DNA from: Gordonia sp. X0973 | GTDB taxonomy: Bacteria; Actinomycetota; Actinomycetes; Mycobacteriales; Mycobacteriaceae | Length of the DNA: 64,000 nt | Assembly: GCF_013348785.1 (NCBI RefSeq) | Contig: NZ_CP054691.1 | Span: forward strand, 806,001 to 870,000 | Direction of reading: 5' to 3' | Part shown: positions 24,861 through 33,655 of the stretch, piece by piece | How the letters are laid out: every line of letters begins with the position of its first letter | How positions within the stretch are numbered: position 1 is the first letter of the stretch | The notes under the pieces: generated by a model | The model's input: the letters and a program-made list of their open reading frames with translations, nothing else | What the model was told of the DNA's origin: nothing | Database searches by the model: none | Made by a program: the position numbers and the translations under genes

Positions 24861-25027
24861 CCCCGTGACGTCGACTGCGGCCACTCCGGGACCGTCAGTT
24901 CACCCGATAGCGTCCGATGACGACGGTCAGTGAACTCACAGGTTTCACTACAGCGGGCGCCAAGGTGGCATTCCTATCGTTGAGAGCATCAAGGAAAAGC
25001 CTTGACCTTCCGACAGAGGAGAAGCGC

Positions 25028-25195
25028 ATGCCGTACAACCACGGTCCCCGTCCCGGCGGCCCTTACCGTCCCGGCCCCCGTCCGCCCTACGGCCGTCCGT
25101 ACGGCCCGGGTCGTCCGCCTTACCGCGACCGCTACCCCTACGGCTACGGTCACCGGCCCTACCGCCACAACCCGTACGGGTACTGGGGTTCCTGA
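25028..25195 (+). CDS. Tyr/Pro/Arg/Gly-rich micro-protein (55 aa)
   Basis: A 55-residue product made almost only of Pro, Tyr, Gly, Arg and His, with repeated PYRPGPRPPYGRPY-like units and ending YRHNPYGYWGS. It has no hydrophobic helix and no cysteine. The ribosome-binding site AGAGGAG is near-perfect, and a strong hairpin terminator follows 17 bases after the stop, so it looks like a real monocistronic gene. Such composition suggests a disordered, nucleic-acid- or wall-binding peptide that might phase-separate; this is inference. I do not recognise a family. Confidence 0.65.
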   Translation: MPYNHGPRPGGPYRPGPRPPYGRPYGPGRPPYRDRYPYGYGHRPYRHNPYGYWGS

Positions 25196-25212
25196 GCCCA
25201 AGCTTCAAAATC

Positions 25213-25249
25213 CAAGATCGGCCCCGCCACCACGGCGGGGCCGATCTTG
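25213..25249 (+). terminator. Hairpin terminator after the micro-protein
   Basis: Perfect 16-bp stem (25213-25228 with 25234-25249) and loop ACCAC, 17 bases after the micro-protein stop, followed by TCTG. It is the expected form of a high-GC intrinsic terminator. Confidence 0.85.
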
Positions 25250-25285
25250 TCTGATCCCTCATACGAATACGAACAACCGAGACCC

Positions 25286-25343
25286 GATACACCGACACCG
25301 GCGCCGCGGCACGATGGCCGTCGAGCACCGGTGTCGGTGTATC
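25286..25343. repeat. 16-bp inverted repeat, possible terminator of the glycosyltransferase pair
   Basis: GATACACCGACACCGG at 25286-25301 is perfectly inverted at 25328-25343, separated by 26 bases. It lies 20 bases after the stop of the minus-strand GT39 gene and may terminate that operon. The long loop is atypical. Confidence 0.6.
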
Positions 25344-25363
25344 TGATGTGGGACGTAGCGGGC

Positions 25364-27475
25364 TCAGCCGTGCCGCAGGTCGTAGACCTTCGCTCCGTCG
25401 ATCATCGTCGGTGTGTGGTTCTTCTCCACCCACGCCTTGATCTGTTTGACCGACTCCGACTGACGACGTCCCCAGCCGCCCGGACCGCCGTTGCCCTCGT
25501 TCCGCGCCCCCTTGCCCTGGTCGTCGTGGTGATCCGGCTCCTCGATGAAGTACCCGATCTGACCATCGCGGACGTACCCCTGGAATGCCGCGAACGTGGG
25601 CGATTCGTCGCGACCGGAGAATCCGCCGACGGCCATGATCGGCATACCGCTACCCAATTGGAGCGGGGCAGAGGCATGTGAGCCGACGGTCGCCGCGGCC
25701 CACCGGCCGTCGGTGGCGCGCAGCAGCGCGACCATCTGCGCCGACGGCGGCTTCTGCGGCTCGCGATGCCAGCCGCCACCCTCGCCCTCGTTCTCGTTGT
25801 CGTCGTGACGTTCCGGACCGGATGCGCGCATCCCGCCCTGGTGGGAATTGCCGATCGTCGCCACGGTGAACGCCGCCGGCCCGACGAGGCCGACCACGAC
25901 CGCGGCGATCGCAACCGCGGTCGCCGAACGTGCCGACATCGCACGCCTCGATGTCGTACTCGTCGACGTCGAGAGCAACGCCAGGCCGACGAGGATCGAC
26001 GCGACGAGAAGCACCCACCGCAGCCACGGCAGCCATCCGTCGGTGCGGCCCAGGAGGAAGAAGCTCCAGACGCCGGTCGCGATCAGCATCGCGGCGAGCG
26101 TGAGCCGCGCGGGCAGCTTCTCGCGTCGTGACCATAGCTCGACCGCACCGATTGCCAGGGTCGCGGCCATCGCCGGAGCCATCGCCACCGTGTAGTAGGG
26201 ATGCATGATCCCCTTCATGAAGCTGAAGACGAGGCCGGAGATCAGCATGATCCCACCCCATAGCAGCAGCGCCGAACGCGACGGATCGGTGCGCGGGGCA
26301 CGACGGGTGCACCAGAACCCGGCGATCAGCGCGATCAGCGCGGCCGGAAGAACCCAGGTGATTTCGCCGCCGATGGAGTCGGTGAACAGCCGCCCGATGC
26401 CGGGGTCGCCGCCGAACATCATGTGGCCGCCCGGACCCCCACCGGAACCCGGGCCGCCACCCGATCCCAGACCGGCTCCCGGTCCGCCACCGGATCCCGG
26501 ACCGAACCCGGGTCCGCCCGGCCCGGGACCGAATCCCGAGCCGTTCTGACCGGATCCGCGCGTCGGATTCCCGTCGCCGCCGAAGACGCGACCCGCTCCG
26601 TTGTAGCCCAGGGCGAGCTCCATGAGGCTGTTACTCGTCGATCCGCCGATGTAGGGACGGGAGCCCGCGGGCCACAGGCTGACCAGAGCCACGTACCACC
26701 CGGCGGAGACGACCAGCGACGCGATGCCGACAAGGCTGGTGCGCAGGCGCGTCCAGAAGCCGCCGGGCAGCGCGACCAGCAGCACCAGCGCGATGGCCGG
26801 CAGAACGATCAACGCCTGCATCAACTTGGTCAGGAACGCGAATCCGAGCGCGACACCGGCGAGGGCCACCCAGGTCGTCGCCGTCCGCGTCGTCGCTTCC
26901 GAGTCCAGCGCGCGCACCACGCAGTAGCAGGCGACCACCAGCAGCAGGACCAGCAGGGCGTCGGGGTTGTTATACCGGAACATCAATGCCGCGACGGGGG
27001 TCACCGCGAGGACGATGCCGGCGAGCAGTCCGGCCGACGGTCCGTTGGTGCGTCGCACCGCGAAGTAGAGCAGGGCGACGGCCGCGACGCCCATCAGGGC
27101 CTGCGGCACCAACATGCTCCACGCGTTGAACCCGAAGATCCGCCCGGACAGCGCCATCACCCAGATCGACGCCGGTGGTTTGTCGACGGTGATGGCGTTA
27201 CCGGCGTCGAGCGAGCCGAACAGCAGCGCCTTCCAGCTGCGCGTCCCCGCCTGCACCGACGCCGCGTAGAACTCGTTGCCCCAGCCGATCGCGCCCAGAT
27301 TCCAGAGGTACCCGACGGCGGTGACCACGAGAAGGCTCAGCAGCGCCGGGCGCTCCCACGGGGTGTGACCGTCGCGCAACCACCGTCGCACAACGCCGGC
27401 ACTGCGGCCGGGGGCGTCGGAAACAGCGTGGGTGGCCGACGGCGTGCGGTCGACTTCGAGGCTCGTCGCGGTCAT
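25364..27475 (-). CDS. GT39-family membrane glycosyltransferase (ArnT/PMT-like)
   Basis: Polytopic membrane enzyme of 703 residues in the GT-C/GT39 group, which transfers sugars from polyprenyl phosphates. The N-terminal region has LGAIGWGNEFYAASVQAG with the catalytic acidic residue in the first outer loop and DKPPASIWVMALS (about 97-109). About ten to twelve helices follow. A Gly/Pro-rich insertion of about 60 residues (GSGFGPGPGGPGFGPGSGGG and onward, near 305-365) sits in an outer loop. A C-terminal extracytoplasmic domain ends WVEKNHTPTMIDGAKVYDLR. It overlaps the GT2 gene by four bases; the GT2 product probably supplies the polyprenyl-linked sugar. The acceptor is unknown. Confidence 0.85.
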   Translation of the reverse strand: MTATSLEVDRTPSATHAVSDAPGRSAGVVRRWLRDGHTPWERPALLSLLVVTAVGYLWNLGAIGWGNEFYAASVQAGTRSWKALLFGSLDAGNAITVDKPPASIWVMALSGRIFGFNAWSMLVPQALMGVAAVALLYFAVRRTNGPSAGLLAGIVLAVTPVAALMFRYNNPDALLVLLLVVACYCVVRALDSEATTRTATTWVALAGVALGFAFLTKLMQALIVLPAIALVLLVALPGGFWTRLRTSLVGIASLVVSAGWYVALVSLWPAGSRPYIGGSTSNSLMELALGYNGAGRVFGGDGNPTRGSGQNGSGFGPGPGGPGFGPGSGGGPGAGLGSGGGPGSGGGPGGHMMFGGDPGIGRLFTDSIGGEITWVLPAALIALIAGFWCTRRAPRTDPSRSALLLWGGIMLISGLVFSFMKGIMHPYYTVAMAPAMAATLAIGAVELWSRREKLPARLTLAAMLIATGVWSFFLLGRTDGWLPWLRWVLLVASILVGLALLSTSTSTTSRRAMSARSATAVAIAAVVVGLVGPAAFTVATIGNSHQGGMRASGPERHDDNENEGEGGGWHREPQKPPSAQMVALLRATDGRWAAATVGSHASAPLQLGSGMPIMAVGGFSGRDESPTFAAFQGYVRDGQIGYFIEEPDHHDDQGKGARNEGNGGPGGWGRRQSESVKQIKAWVEKNHTPTMIDGAKVYDLRHG

Positions 27476-28836
27476 GCGACCACCTCCGCGTCGGCGCGGA
27501 AATCCTCGTCGCGACGGGCCGCGTCGATGTCATCGGCTACTGCGCCATCGACCGTCGTCTCGTCGGAGCGACGTGGCAACAGGTGCCGGGGATGGAACAC
27601 CCACCACCGCAACAGCAGGAATCGGACGGCCGTCGCGACGAGGTTGGCGGCGATGACGACGAGCAGCTCGACGATCCGCGGAGGATCGGTCAACCAATGC
27701 AGCAGCGCGAGCGAGCCGGAGGTGATCGCCAGGCCGATCCCGAACACGAGCAACCCCTGACCGTGGTGACGGGCCGCCCGGCGCCGCCCGCGGACGCCGA
27801 AGGTGAACCGGCGGTTGGCGGCGGTGTTGGCGATCGCGGTCAGCAGCAGGGCGAGGAAGTTGGCCGGCTGCGGACCCATCCCGGTGCGGAAGGCCATGAA
27901 CAGCAGCAGATAGGCCAGGGTGCTCACCACGCCGATGGCGACGAAGCTCGTCACCTGGCGCAGGAACGACGTCGGCGGCATCGGATCGGCCTGCGGGCCG
28001 AACTGCTCGGCGACCGCGCTGATCGGGATCACGCCGGTGGCGAAGCCGCGCAGCAGTCGGGCGACCCCCTTCAAGTCGGCGACCGCGGTCGCGACGACGT
28101 CGACGCGGCTGTCGGGGTCGTCGACCCAGTCGACCGGCACCTCGTGGATGCGCAGCCCGCAGCGCTGGGCGAGGACCAACAGCTCGGTGTCGAAGAACCA
28201 CCCGGTGTCCTGCACGAGGGGGAGCAGGGCATGAGCCGCCTCGGAGCGGATCGCCTTGAAACCGCACTGGGCGTCGGAGAACCGGGCGGCCAACGTGCTG
28301 CGCAGGATGAGGTTGTAGCAGCGGGAGATGATTTCCCGCTTCGGGCCGCGGACCACCCGCGAGCCCCGCGAGAGCCGCGACCCGATCGCGATGTCGGAGT
28401 GGCCGGAGACCAACGGTGCGACGAGCGGCAGCAGCGCGTGCAGATCGGTCGAGAGGTCGACGTCCATGTAGGCGAGGACCGGTGCGTCGGAGGAAAGCCA
28501 GACGTCGTGCAGCGCCCGACCCCGCCCTTTCAGCTCGAGGCGCAGCGTCCGCACGTCGTCGAATTCCGACGCCAAGTCCGCGGCGATCGCCGGGGTGGCG
28601 TCGGTGCTCGCGTTGTCGGCGATGGTGATGCGGAAGCTGTAGGGGAACTCCTCGTCGAGGAAATCGTGCAGGCGCCGGATCGAATCGGCGAGCGCGGACT
28701 GCTCGTTGTAGACCGGGACGACGATGTCGAGTACCGGCGCACTGCGCTGCCGGGCGACCTGCGCGGCGTTGCGGCGGGCGCCGAAGACGTTGTCGGGTTC
28801 TCCGGTTCGGGTTGCATCGAGGGTCATGTCTCTCAT
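27472..28836 (-). CDS. GT2 polyprenyl-phosphate glycosyltransferase fused to a GtrA-like domain
   Basis: Protein of 454 residues. The GT2 domain (about 34-270) has VVPVYNEQSAL, the metal motif AYMDVDLSTD and GSRLSRGSRVVRGPKRE, as in dolichol-phosphate mannose synthases. The C-terminal half (about 290-425) has four membrane helices of the GtrA type (VTSFVAIGVVSTLAYLLLF and onward). It probably makes a polyprenyl-phosphate sugar and flips or presents it for the GT39 enzyme whose gene overlaps downstream. Its divergent promoter region with the esterase contains a 17-bp motif shared with the response-regulator promoter at 35.97 kb. Confidence 0.87.
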   Translation of the reverse strand: MRDMTLDATRTGEPDNVFGARRNAAQVARQRSAPVLDIVVPVYNEQSALADSIRRLHDFLDEEFPYSFRITIADNASTDATPAIAADLASEFDDVRTLRLELKGRGRALHDVWLSSDAPVLAYMDVDLSTDLHALLPLVAPLVSGHSDIAIGSRLSRGSRVVRGPKREIISRCYNLILRSTLAARFSDAQCGFKAIRSEAAHALLPLVQDTGWFFDTELLVLAQRCGLRIHEVPVDWVDDPDSRVDVVATAVADLKGVARLLRGFATGVIPISAVAEQFGPQADPMPPTSFLRQVTSFVAIGVVSTLAYLLLFMAFRTGMGPQPANFLALLLTAIANTAANRRFTFGVRGRRRAARHHGQGLLVFGIGLAITSGSLALLHWLTDPPRIVELLVVIAANLVATAVRFLLLRWWVFHPRHLLPRRSDETTVDGAVADDIDAARRDEDFRADAEVVA

Positions 28837-28871
28837 CGTGGCCGGACGGGGTGGGCCGCATATGGGCCGTC

Positions 28872-28888
28872 GCTATGAGTTTCCTGTG
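28872..28888. promoter_or_regulatory. Motif shared with the response-regulator promoter
   Basis: GCTATGAGTTTCCTGTG here and GCTATGCGCTCCCTGTG at 35970-35986 agree at 14 of 17 positions. This copy lies in the divergent gap between the GT2 gene and the esterase-lysX unit. It is a candidate binding site for the OmpR-family regulator encoded at 35192-35926. Confidence 0.45.
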
Positions 28889-28970
28889 CGCGCGGGGACA
28901 AACCGGACCAATCGCCCGAACCGCCGCGCGCGCTAAGCGTGCTCATAGGGAGGGTGGCGATACTCACGCC

Positions 28971-30323
28971 ATGGGCTACGGACAACACGGGGTTTCCCTC
29001 CTCGACGGATGGTTGCCGGTCACCGTGCAGATCATCGCCGTCGTGCTGTTGCTGGCGGCGCTCGCGCGTCGGGATCGTCGCTGGTGGATCATCTGGGTCC
29101 CGGCCGCGGTCGTCGTCGGCGTGATCGCGGTGCTCCTCGCATCGTGGTACGAGCGGGCGCAAGGCCTGGCGTCGGACCCGCCGCCCGCGATGCTGTGGTG
29201 GTGGATCGGGATCCTCGGATTCGCCCTGGGGATCTTCGTCTTCGGCGTCATACGCACGCGGTGGTGGCGCCGCGTCGTCGCCCTGCTCGCCGTCGTCGCC
29301 GCGCTGGCCTCGGCGGGACTCGTGCTGAACCAGTGGGTGGGCTACTACACGACGGTCCCCGAGGCCTGGGGCGCGCTCACGCAGGGGCCGCTGCCCAACG
29401 AGGTCGACGCCTCGCAGTTGGCGTCCTTGCGCGGTAAGCCGACGACGACCGGCAAGATCGTTGCGCTCGACACGCCCAAGGGGCCGAGCGGCTTCAGCCA
29501 TCGGACCGAGCACGTGTATCTCCCGCCGCAGTGGTTCGCTGGAGCCAGCGCGCCGCAGCTGCCCGCCGTGTTGATGATCGCCGGCGAGTTCAACACCCCG
29601 GAGGACTGGCTGCGGATCGGCAATGCAGCCGGGATCGCCGACCACTACGCGGCGCAGCACGGCGGCAAGGCCCCGATCCTGGTGTTCCCCGACGTCGGCG
29701 GCAGTTTCAACAACGACACCGAATGCGTGAACGGACCGCGCGGCAACGTCGCGAGCCACTTGACCGACGAGGTGCGGCCGGCCGTCATCGACCAATTCCA
29801 CGCCGCACCCGCCGGTAAGAACTGGGGTGTCGTCGGATGGTCGATGGGCGGCACCTGCGCGCTCGACCTGGTGGTGATGCATCCCGACAAGTTCTCCGCC
29901 TTCGACGACATCGCCGGCGACGCGGCCCCCGACGCGGGCGACAAGCAGCAGTCCGTCGCCCGGCTCTTCGGCGGCAGCACCGCCGAGTACGACCGCTTCG
30001 ATCCGACGAAAGTGATGGCCGCCCACGGGCCGTATTCAGGGGTCGTGGGATGGTTCGACGATGCGAACCCCGGAACCGACAAGCGCGCACACCACTGGCA
30101 CGGCCATCGCCCGTCGGGGGGCACCGGTCTCGGCGGCCGCGACAACCAGGGCTTCACGCAGCCCGGGGCCGAACTCGCGGCCGCGCGGCAGCTGTGCGTC
30201 CAGGCCCAGACCGTGGGCATCGAGTGCACCGTCCGCACCCGCGACGGCGGCCACACCTGGCAGTTCGCCCAGGCCGCCTTCACCGAGGTGCTGGGTCCGA
30301 TGAGTCAGCGAATCGGGTTGTGA
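28971..30323 (+). CDS. Membrane esterase with antigen-85-like fold
   Basis: Protein of 450 residues. Four membrane helices (about 10-30, 37-60, 68-95 and 100-125) precede an extracytoplasmic alpha/beta-hydrolase domain of the esterase-D/antigen-85 type (about 150-450). The nucleophile elbow is GWSMGG (near residue 287), and RDGGHTW near the end carries the catalytic His. In mycobacteria a similar protein (Rv1639c) precedes lysX, suggesting a linked role in membrane lipid modification. The stop TGA overlaps the lysX ATG by one base, so the two are coupled. The substrate is not known. Confidence 0.85.
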   Translation: MGYGQHGVSLLDGWLPVTVQIIAVVLLLAALARRDRRWWIIWVPAAVVVGVIAVLLASWYERAQGLASDPPPAMLWWWIGILGFALGIFVFGVIRTRWWRRVVALLAVVAALASAGLVLNQWVGYYTTVPEAWGALTQGPLPNEVDASQLASLRGKPTTTGKIVALDTPKGPSGFSHRTEHVYLPPQWFAGASAPQLPAVLMIAGEFNTPEDWLRIGNAAGIADHYAAQHGGKAPILVFPDVGGSFNNDTECVNGPRGNVASHLTDEVRPAVIDQFHAAPAGKNWGVVGWSMGGTCALDLVVMHPDKFSAFDDIAGDAAPDAGDKQQSVARLFGGSTAEYDRFDPTKVMAAHGPYSGVVGWFDDANPGTDKRAHHWHGHRPSGGTGLGGRDNQGFTQPGAELAAARQLCVQAQTVGIECTVRTRDGGHTWQFAQAAFTEVLGPMSQRIGL

Positions 30324-33300
30324 TGCCAGGACTTTCACGACGATCGGCGGAGATCGTCGCCACCGCGGTCAGCCGGATCCTGATGCTCGCGGGCATCGTC
30401 TCGGTGGTCGAGATCGTGACCCGCGGCTGGCGCCCGGTCGACTACGTGGCCGACGCCATCGGCGTCCTCGGTTTCCCCGCCGACCGCAGCCTCTACGTCG
30501 CCTGTCTGGTGTTCGTGCTGGCCGGAGCGGTCCGCCGCCGGTTCCGGCTGGCCTACGGGGTCGTCGTCGCGCTGATGGCGGTGAACCTTGTCGGTCTCGT
30601 CGCACTCGTCATCCGCGCGCATCGGCGTCACGCACACGAGTACCGCGTCTACGAGAGCTGGCACGAGTCCCCGGCCTTCGCCTGGACCGCGCTGGTCGTC
30701 GGCGGCACCGCCTTCTTGATCGTGCTGGCCTCGCACCGGGCGTTCACCGCGCGATTGGCCCGCCGATCGATCCCGACCGCGCTGGGCGTCTTCGTCGCCG
30801 GGATGGCGCTGTCCTTCCTGCTCACCGTCGTGCTCACCTTCGCCTTCCCCAACACGCTGACCGGGGCCCACGAGAAGTTCCGGTGGGCGGCCCTGGCCAC
30901 CGTCGGCGACCACGTGTCCCCGCGGACCCCGTATTTCGAGGGACACATCGGCCACCACTGGATTTTCGACGTGGCCGGAGTCGTGTCCGCGCTCGCCCTG
31001 GTGCTGGCCCTACTCGTGCTCTCGCGCGCCAACCACGCCCACCAATTCCTCAGTCGCGACGAGGAATTGGCCGTCCGGCGGCTGCTGGTGACCTACGGCG
31101 AGGACGACTCGCTCGGCTATTTCGCCACCCGTCGGGACAAGTCGGTGGTCTTCGCGCCCGACGGCCGAGCGGCCGTGCTGTTCCGGGTGGTCGGCAGCGT
31201 CAGCGTGGCGAGCGCCGATCCGATCGGCGCGCGTGAGTCGTGGCCGGCCGCGGTCGGAGCCTGGCTGCAGAACTGCCGCGAGCACAGCGTGCACGCCGCG
31301 GTGCTGGCGGCCGGTGCCGACGGGGCGCGCGTCTACCGCGACGCCGGATTGCGCACGCTGGACATGGGCGACGAGGCGATCATCGACGTCGAGCAGTTCA
31401 CCCTGCGCGGCCCGGAGATGAAACCGGTCCGGCAGGCGGTGAACCGCGTCTGCGCGGCCGGCTACACGATGCGGGTGCGCCGCCATTCCGAGTTGAGCGC
31501 GCAGGAGTTGGCCCAGGTCGCCGAGCTGGCCGAGCAGTGGCGCGGCGAGGATGTCGAGCGCGGCTTCTCGATGGCGCTCAACCGACTCGGCGATCCCGTC
31601 GACGGCAACTGCGTGCTCGCGACCGCCCACGACTCGACGGGGGCGATCCGCGGGCTGCTCTCCTTCGTCCCGTGGGGTCGGCGCGGCATCTCCCTGGACC
31701 TGATGCGACGTGACCGCGTCGGTGAGAACGGCATCGTCGAATTCATGGTGGCCGGTGTGGTCGACAGGTGCCGCGAGACCGGGATCCGCCGGATCTCGCT
31801 GAACTTCGCGATGTTCCGTTCGGTCTACGCCAATGCCGACCGCGTGGGTGCCGGACCCGTCACCCGGGGTGTCGACGGTCTGCTCGGCTTCGCGTCGCGC
31901 TTCTACCAACTGGAGCAGCTGTACCGGTCCAACCAGAAATACCGTCCGACGTGGATTCCGCGCGTCCTCTGCTATCAGCCGCCGCTCAGCGTGCTGCGGG
32001 CATCGGTCGCCACTGGGATCGCCGAGGGCTTCCTGCCGAAACTCGGCCCGGCCTTCCTCACCGGACCCGGCGTCCCCGCCGACCAGGAGGTGCGCGACGA
32101 CCCCGAATTCCTCGCGGCGGTGGCCCAGATCGAGCGCGACGCGAGGTGCACCGAGATCGTCGAGCCGTGCCCCAGTGACCAGCAGCGCGCCCGGCTGGCC
32201 AAGCGCGCCGCACTCGAGCGGATCGGCATGTCGGCGAACCCGGTCACCGTCGCCCGCGACGCCGAGATCGCCGCGCTGTGCGCCGAATTCTCCGGTCTGC
32301 CAACCGATTCGACGACCGGCCGGGTCGTGTCGGTGGTCGGGCGGGTGCGCGCGGTGCGCGACTTCGGCGGACTCGTCTTCGTCGACCTCGACGAGGGCGG
32401 CGCGGCCATCCAGGTGATGTCCGACGACCGCGCCGCGGCCGCGCACCGGTCGCTGCGCGCCGGAATCGACCCCGGCGATCTGATCGGCGTCACCGGCGAG
32501 GTGGTCACCACCCGCACCGGCGAGCTGACCCTGCGGATGCGGCAGTGGGAGATGGCGGCGAAGTGCCTGCGCCCGGTGCCGCCGGTCGGCACCCGGCTCT
32601 CCGACGAGGTGCGCACGCGGGATCGGACGCTGGACCTGTTGACGACAGCGGGGGCGACCGAACTGCTCGTCAAACGCTCGCTCGGGGTCGCCGCGGTGCG
32701 AAGGGCGTTGCAGGACAAGGGGTTTCTCGAGGTCGAGACGCCGATGCTGCAGACCGTCCACGGCGGTGCGGCGGCGCGCCCCTTCGTCACCCACATCAAC
32801 GCCTACGACATGCGGCTGACGATGCGCATCGCACCGGAGCTGTTCCTCAAACGGCTGGCCGTCGCCGGGATGCCGAAGATTTTCGAGCTGGGCCGCAACT
32901 TCCGCAACGAGGGCGTCGACGCCACGCACAACCCCGAGTTCACCTCGCTGGAGGTGTACGAGGCCTACGGCGACTACCGGTCGATGGCGGCGCTGGTGCG
33001 CGAACTCGTCGTCGCGGCGGCGGTCGCGGTCAACGGTGCCCCGGTGGCGCGACGCGAGGAAGGCGATGTCGACCTCTCCGGCGAGTGGACGGAGATCACC
33101 GTCCACCGCGCCGTGTCGGCGGCGACCGGCGTCGAACTGACCTCGGCGTCCTCCGCGGCGGAGGTCGCCGCGGTGTGTGCCGCCCACGGCGTCGAATGCG
33201 GCGACGGGGCGGCGGCCGGGCAACTGGTCATGCGGCTGTACGAGGCGCTGGTGGAGAAGCAGACCGTCGCGCCGACCTTCTACTACGATTTCCCGATCGA

Positions 33301-33631
33301 GGTGTCGCCGCTGGCGCGGCCGCATCGCGACGATCCGCTCCTCACCGAGCAGTGGGACCTCGTCGCCTTCGGCGCCGAACTCGGTACCGCCTATTCGGAG
33401 CTGACCGACCCCCTCGACCAGCGTCGACGACTGGTCGATCAGTCCCTCGCCGCGGCCGGCGGCGACCCGGAGGCCATGCAGCTGGACGAGGATTTCGTGC
33501 GCGCACTCGGCTACGGGATGCCGCCGACGGGTGGGCTGGGGCTCGGCGTCGACCGGTTGCTGATGCTGCTGCTCGACGTGCCGATCCGGTCGACCCTGAC
33601 CTTCCCGTTCGTGAAGCCGGTATCGCGCTGA
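30323..33631 (+). CDS. lysX: Bifunctional lysyl-tRNA synthetase/lysyl-phosphatidylglycerol synthase LysX
   Basis: Protein of 1102 residues. The N-terminal part has about seven membrane helices and an MprF-like (DUF2156) lysyl-transferase domain (about 240-600), which adds lysine to phosphatidylglycerol. The C-terminal part is a class II lysyl-tRNA synthetase with an OB-fold (about 665-750) and motifs FLEVETPML, FELGRNFRNEGVDATHNPEFT and GLGLGVDRLLMLL. It charges tRNA-Lys and passes the lysine to lipid, lowering the negative surface charge and so resisting cationic peptides; M. tuberculosis LysX is the model. ATG 30323 overlaps the esterase stop; GTG 30320 is possible. Confidence 0.95.
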   Translation: MPGLSRRSAEIVATAVSRILMLAGIVSVVEIVTRGWRPVDYVADAIGVLGFPADRSLYVACLVFVLAGAVRRRFRLAYGVVVALMAVNLVGLVALVIRAHRRHAHEYRVYESWHESPAFAWTALVVGGTAFLIVLASHRAFTARLARRSIPTALGVFVAGMALSFLLTVVLTFAFPNTLTGAHEKFRWAALATVGDHVSPRTPYFEGHIGHHWIFDVAGVVSALALVLALLVLSRANHAHQFLSRDEELAVRRLLVTYGEDDSLGYFATRRDKSVVFAPDGRAAVLFRVVGSVSVASADPIGARESWPAAVGAWLQNCREHSVHAAVLAAGADGARVYRDAGLRTLDMGDEAIIDVEQFTLRGPEMKPVRQAVNRVCAAGYTMRVRRHSELSAQELAQVAELAEQWRGEDVERGFSMALNRLGDPVDGNCVLATAHDSTGAIRGLLSFVPWGRRGISLDLMRRDRVGENGIVEFMVAGVVDRCRETGIRRISLNFAMFRSVYANADRVGAGPVTRGVDGLLGFASRFYQLEQLYRSNQKYRPTWIPRVLCYQPPLSVLRASVATGIAEGFLPKLGPAFLTGPGVPADQEVRDDPEFLAAVAQIERDARCTEIVEPCPSDQQRARLAKRAALERIGMSANPVTVARDAEIAALCAEFSGLPTDSTTGRVVSVVGRVRAVRDFGGLVFVDLDEGGAAIQVMSDDRAAAAHRSLRAGIDPGDLIGVTGEVVTTRTGELTLRMRQWEMAAKCLRPVPPVGTRLSDEVRTRDRTLDLLTTAGATELLVKRSLGVAAVRRALQDKGFLEVETPMLQTVHGGAAARPFVTHINAYDMRLTMRIAPELFLKRLAVAGMPKIFELGRNFRNEGVDATHNPEFTSLEVYEAYGDYRSMAALVRELVVAAAVAVNGAPVARREEGDVDLSGEWTEITVHRAVSAATGVELTSASSAAEVAAVCAAHGVECGDGAAAGQLVMRLYEALVEKQTVAPTFYYDFPIEVSPLARPHRDDPLLTEQWDLVAFGAELGTAYSELTDPLDQRRRLVDQSLAAAGGDPEAMQLDEDFVRALGYGMPPTGGLGLGVDRLLMLLLDVPIRSTLTFPFVKPVSR

Positions 33632-33655
33632 CGGCCGACCGCTCTTGTGCTGCGG

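Noticed and set aside
28812..30338. Long open frames antiparallel to the esterase and lysX genes
   Set aside because: They are GC-driven shadows with no ribosome-binding site or family sequence; the plus-strand genes have clear motifs.
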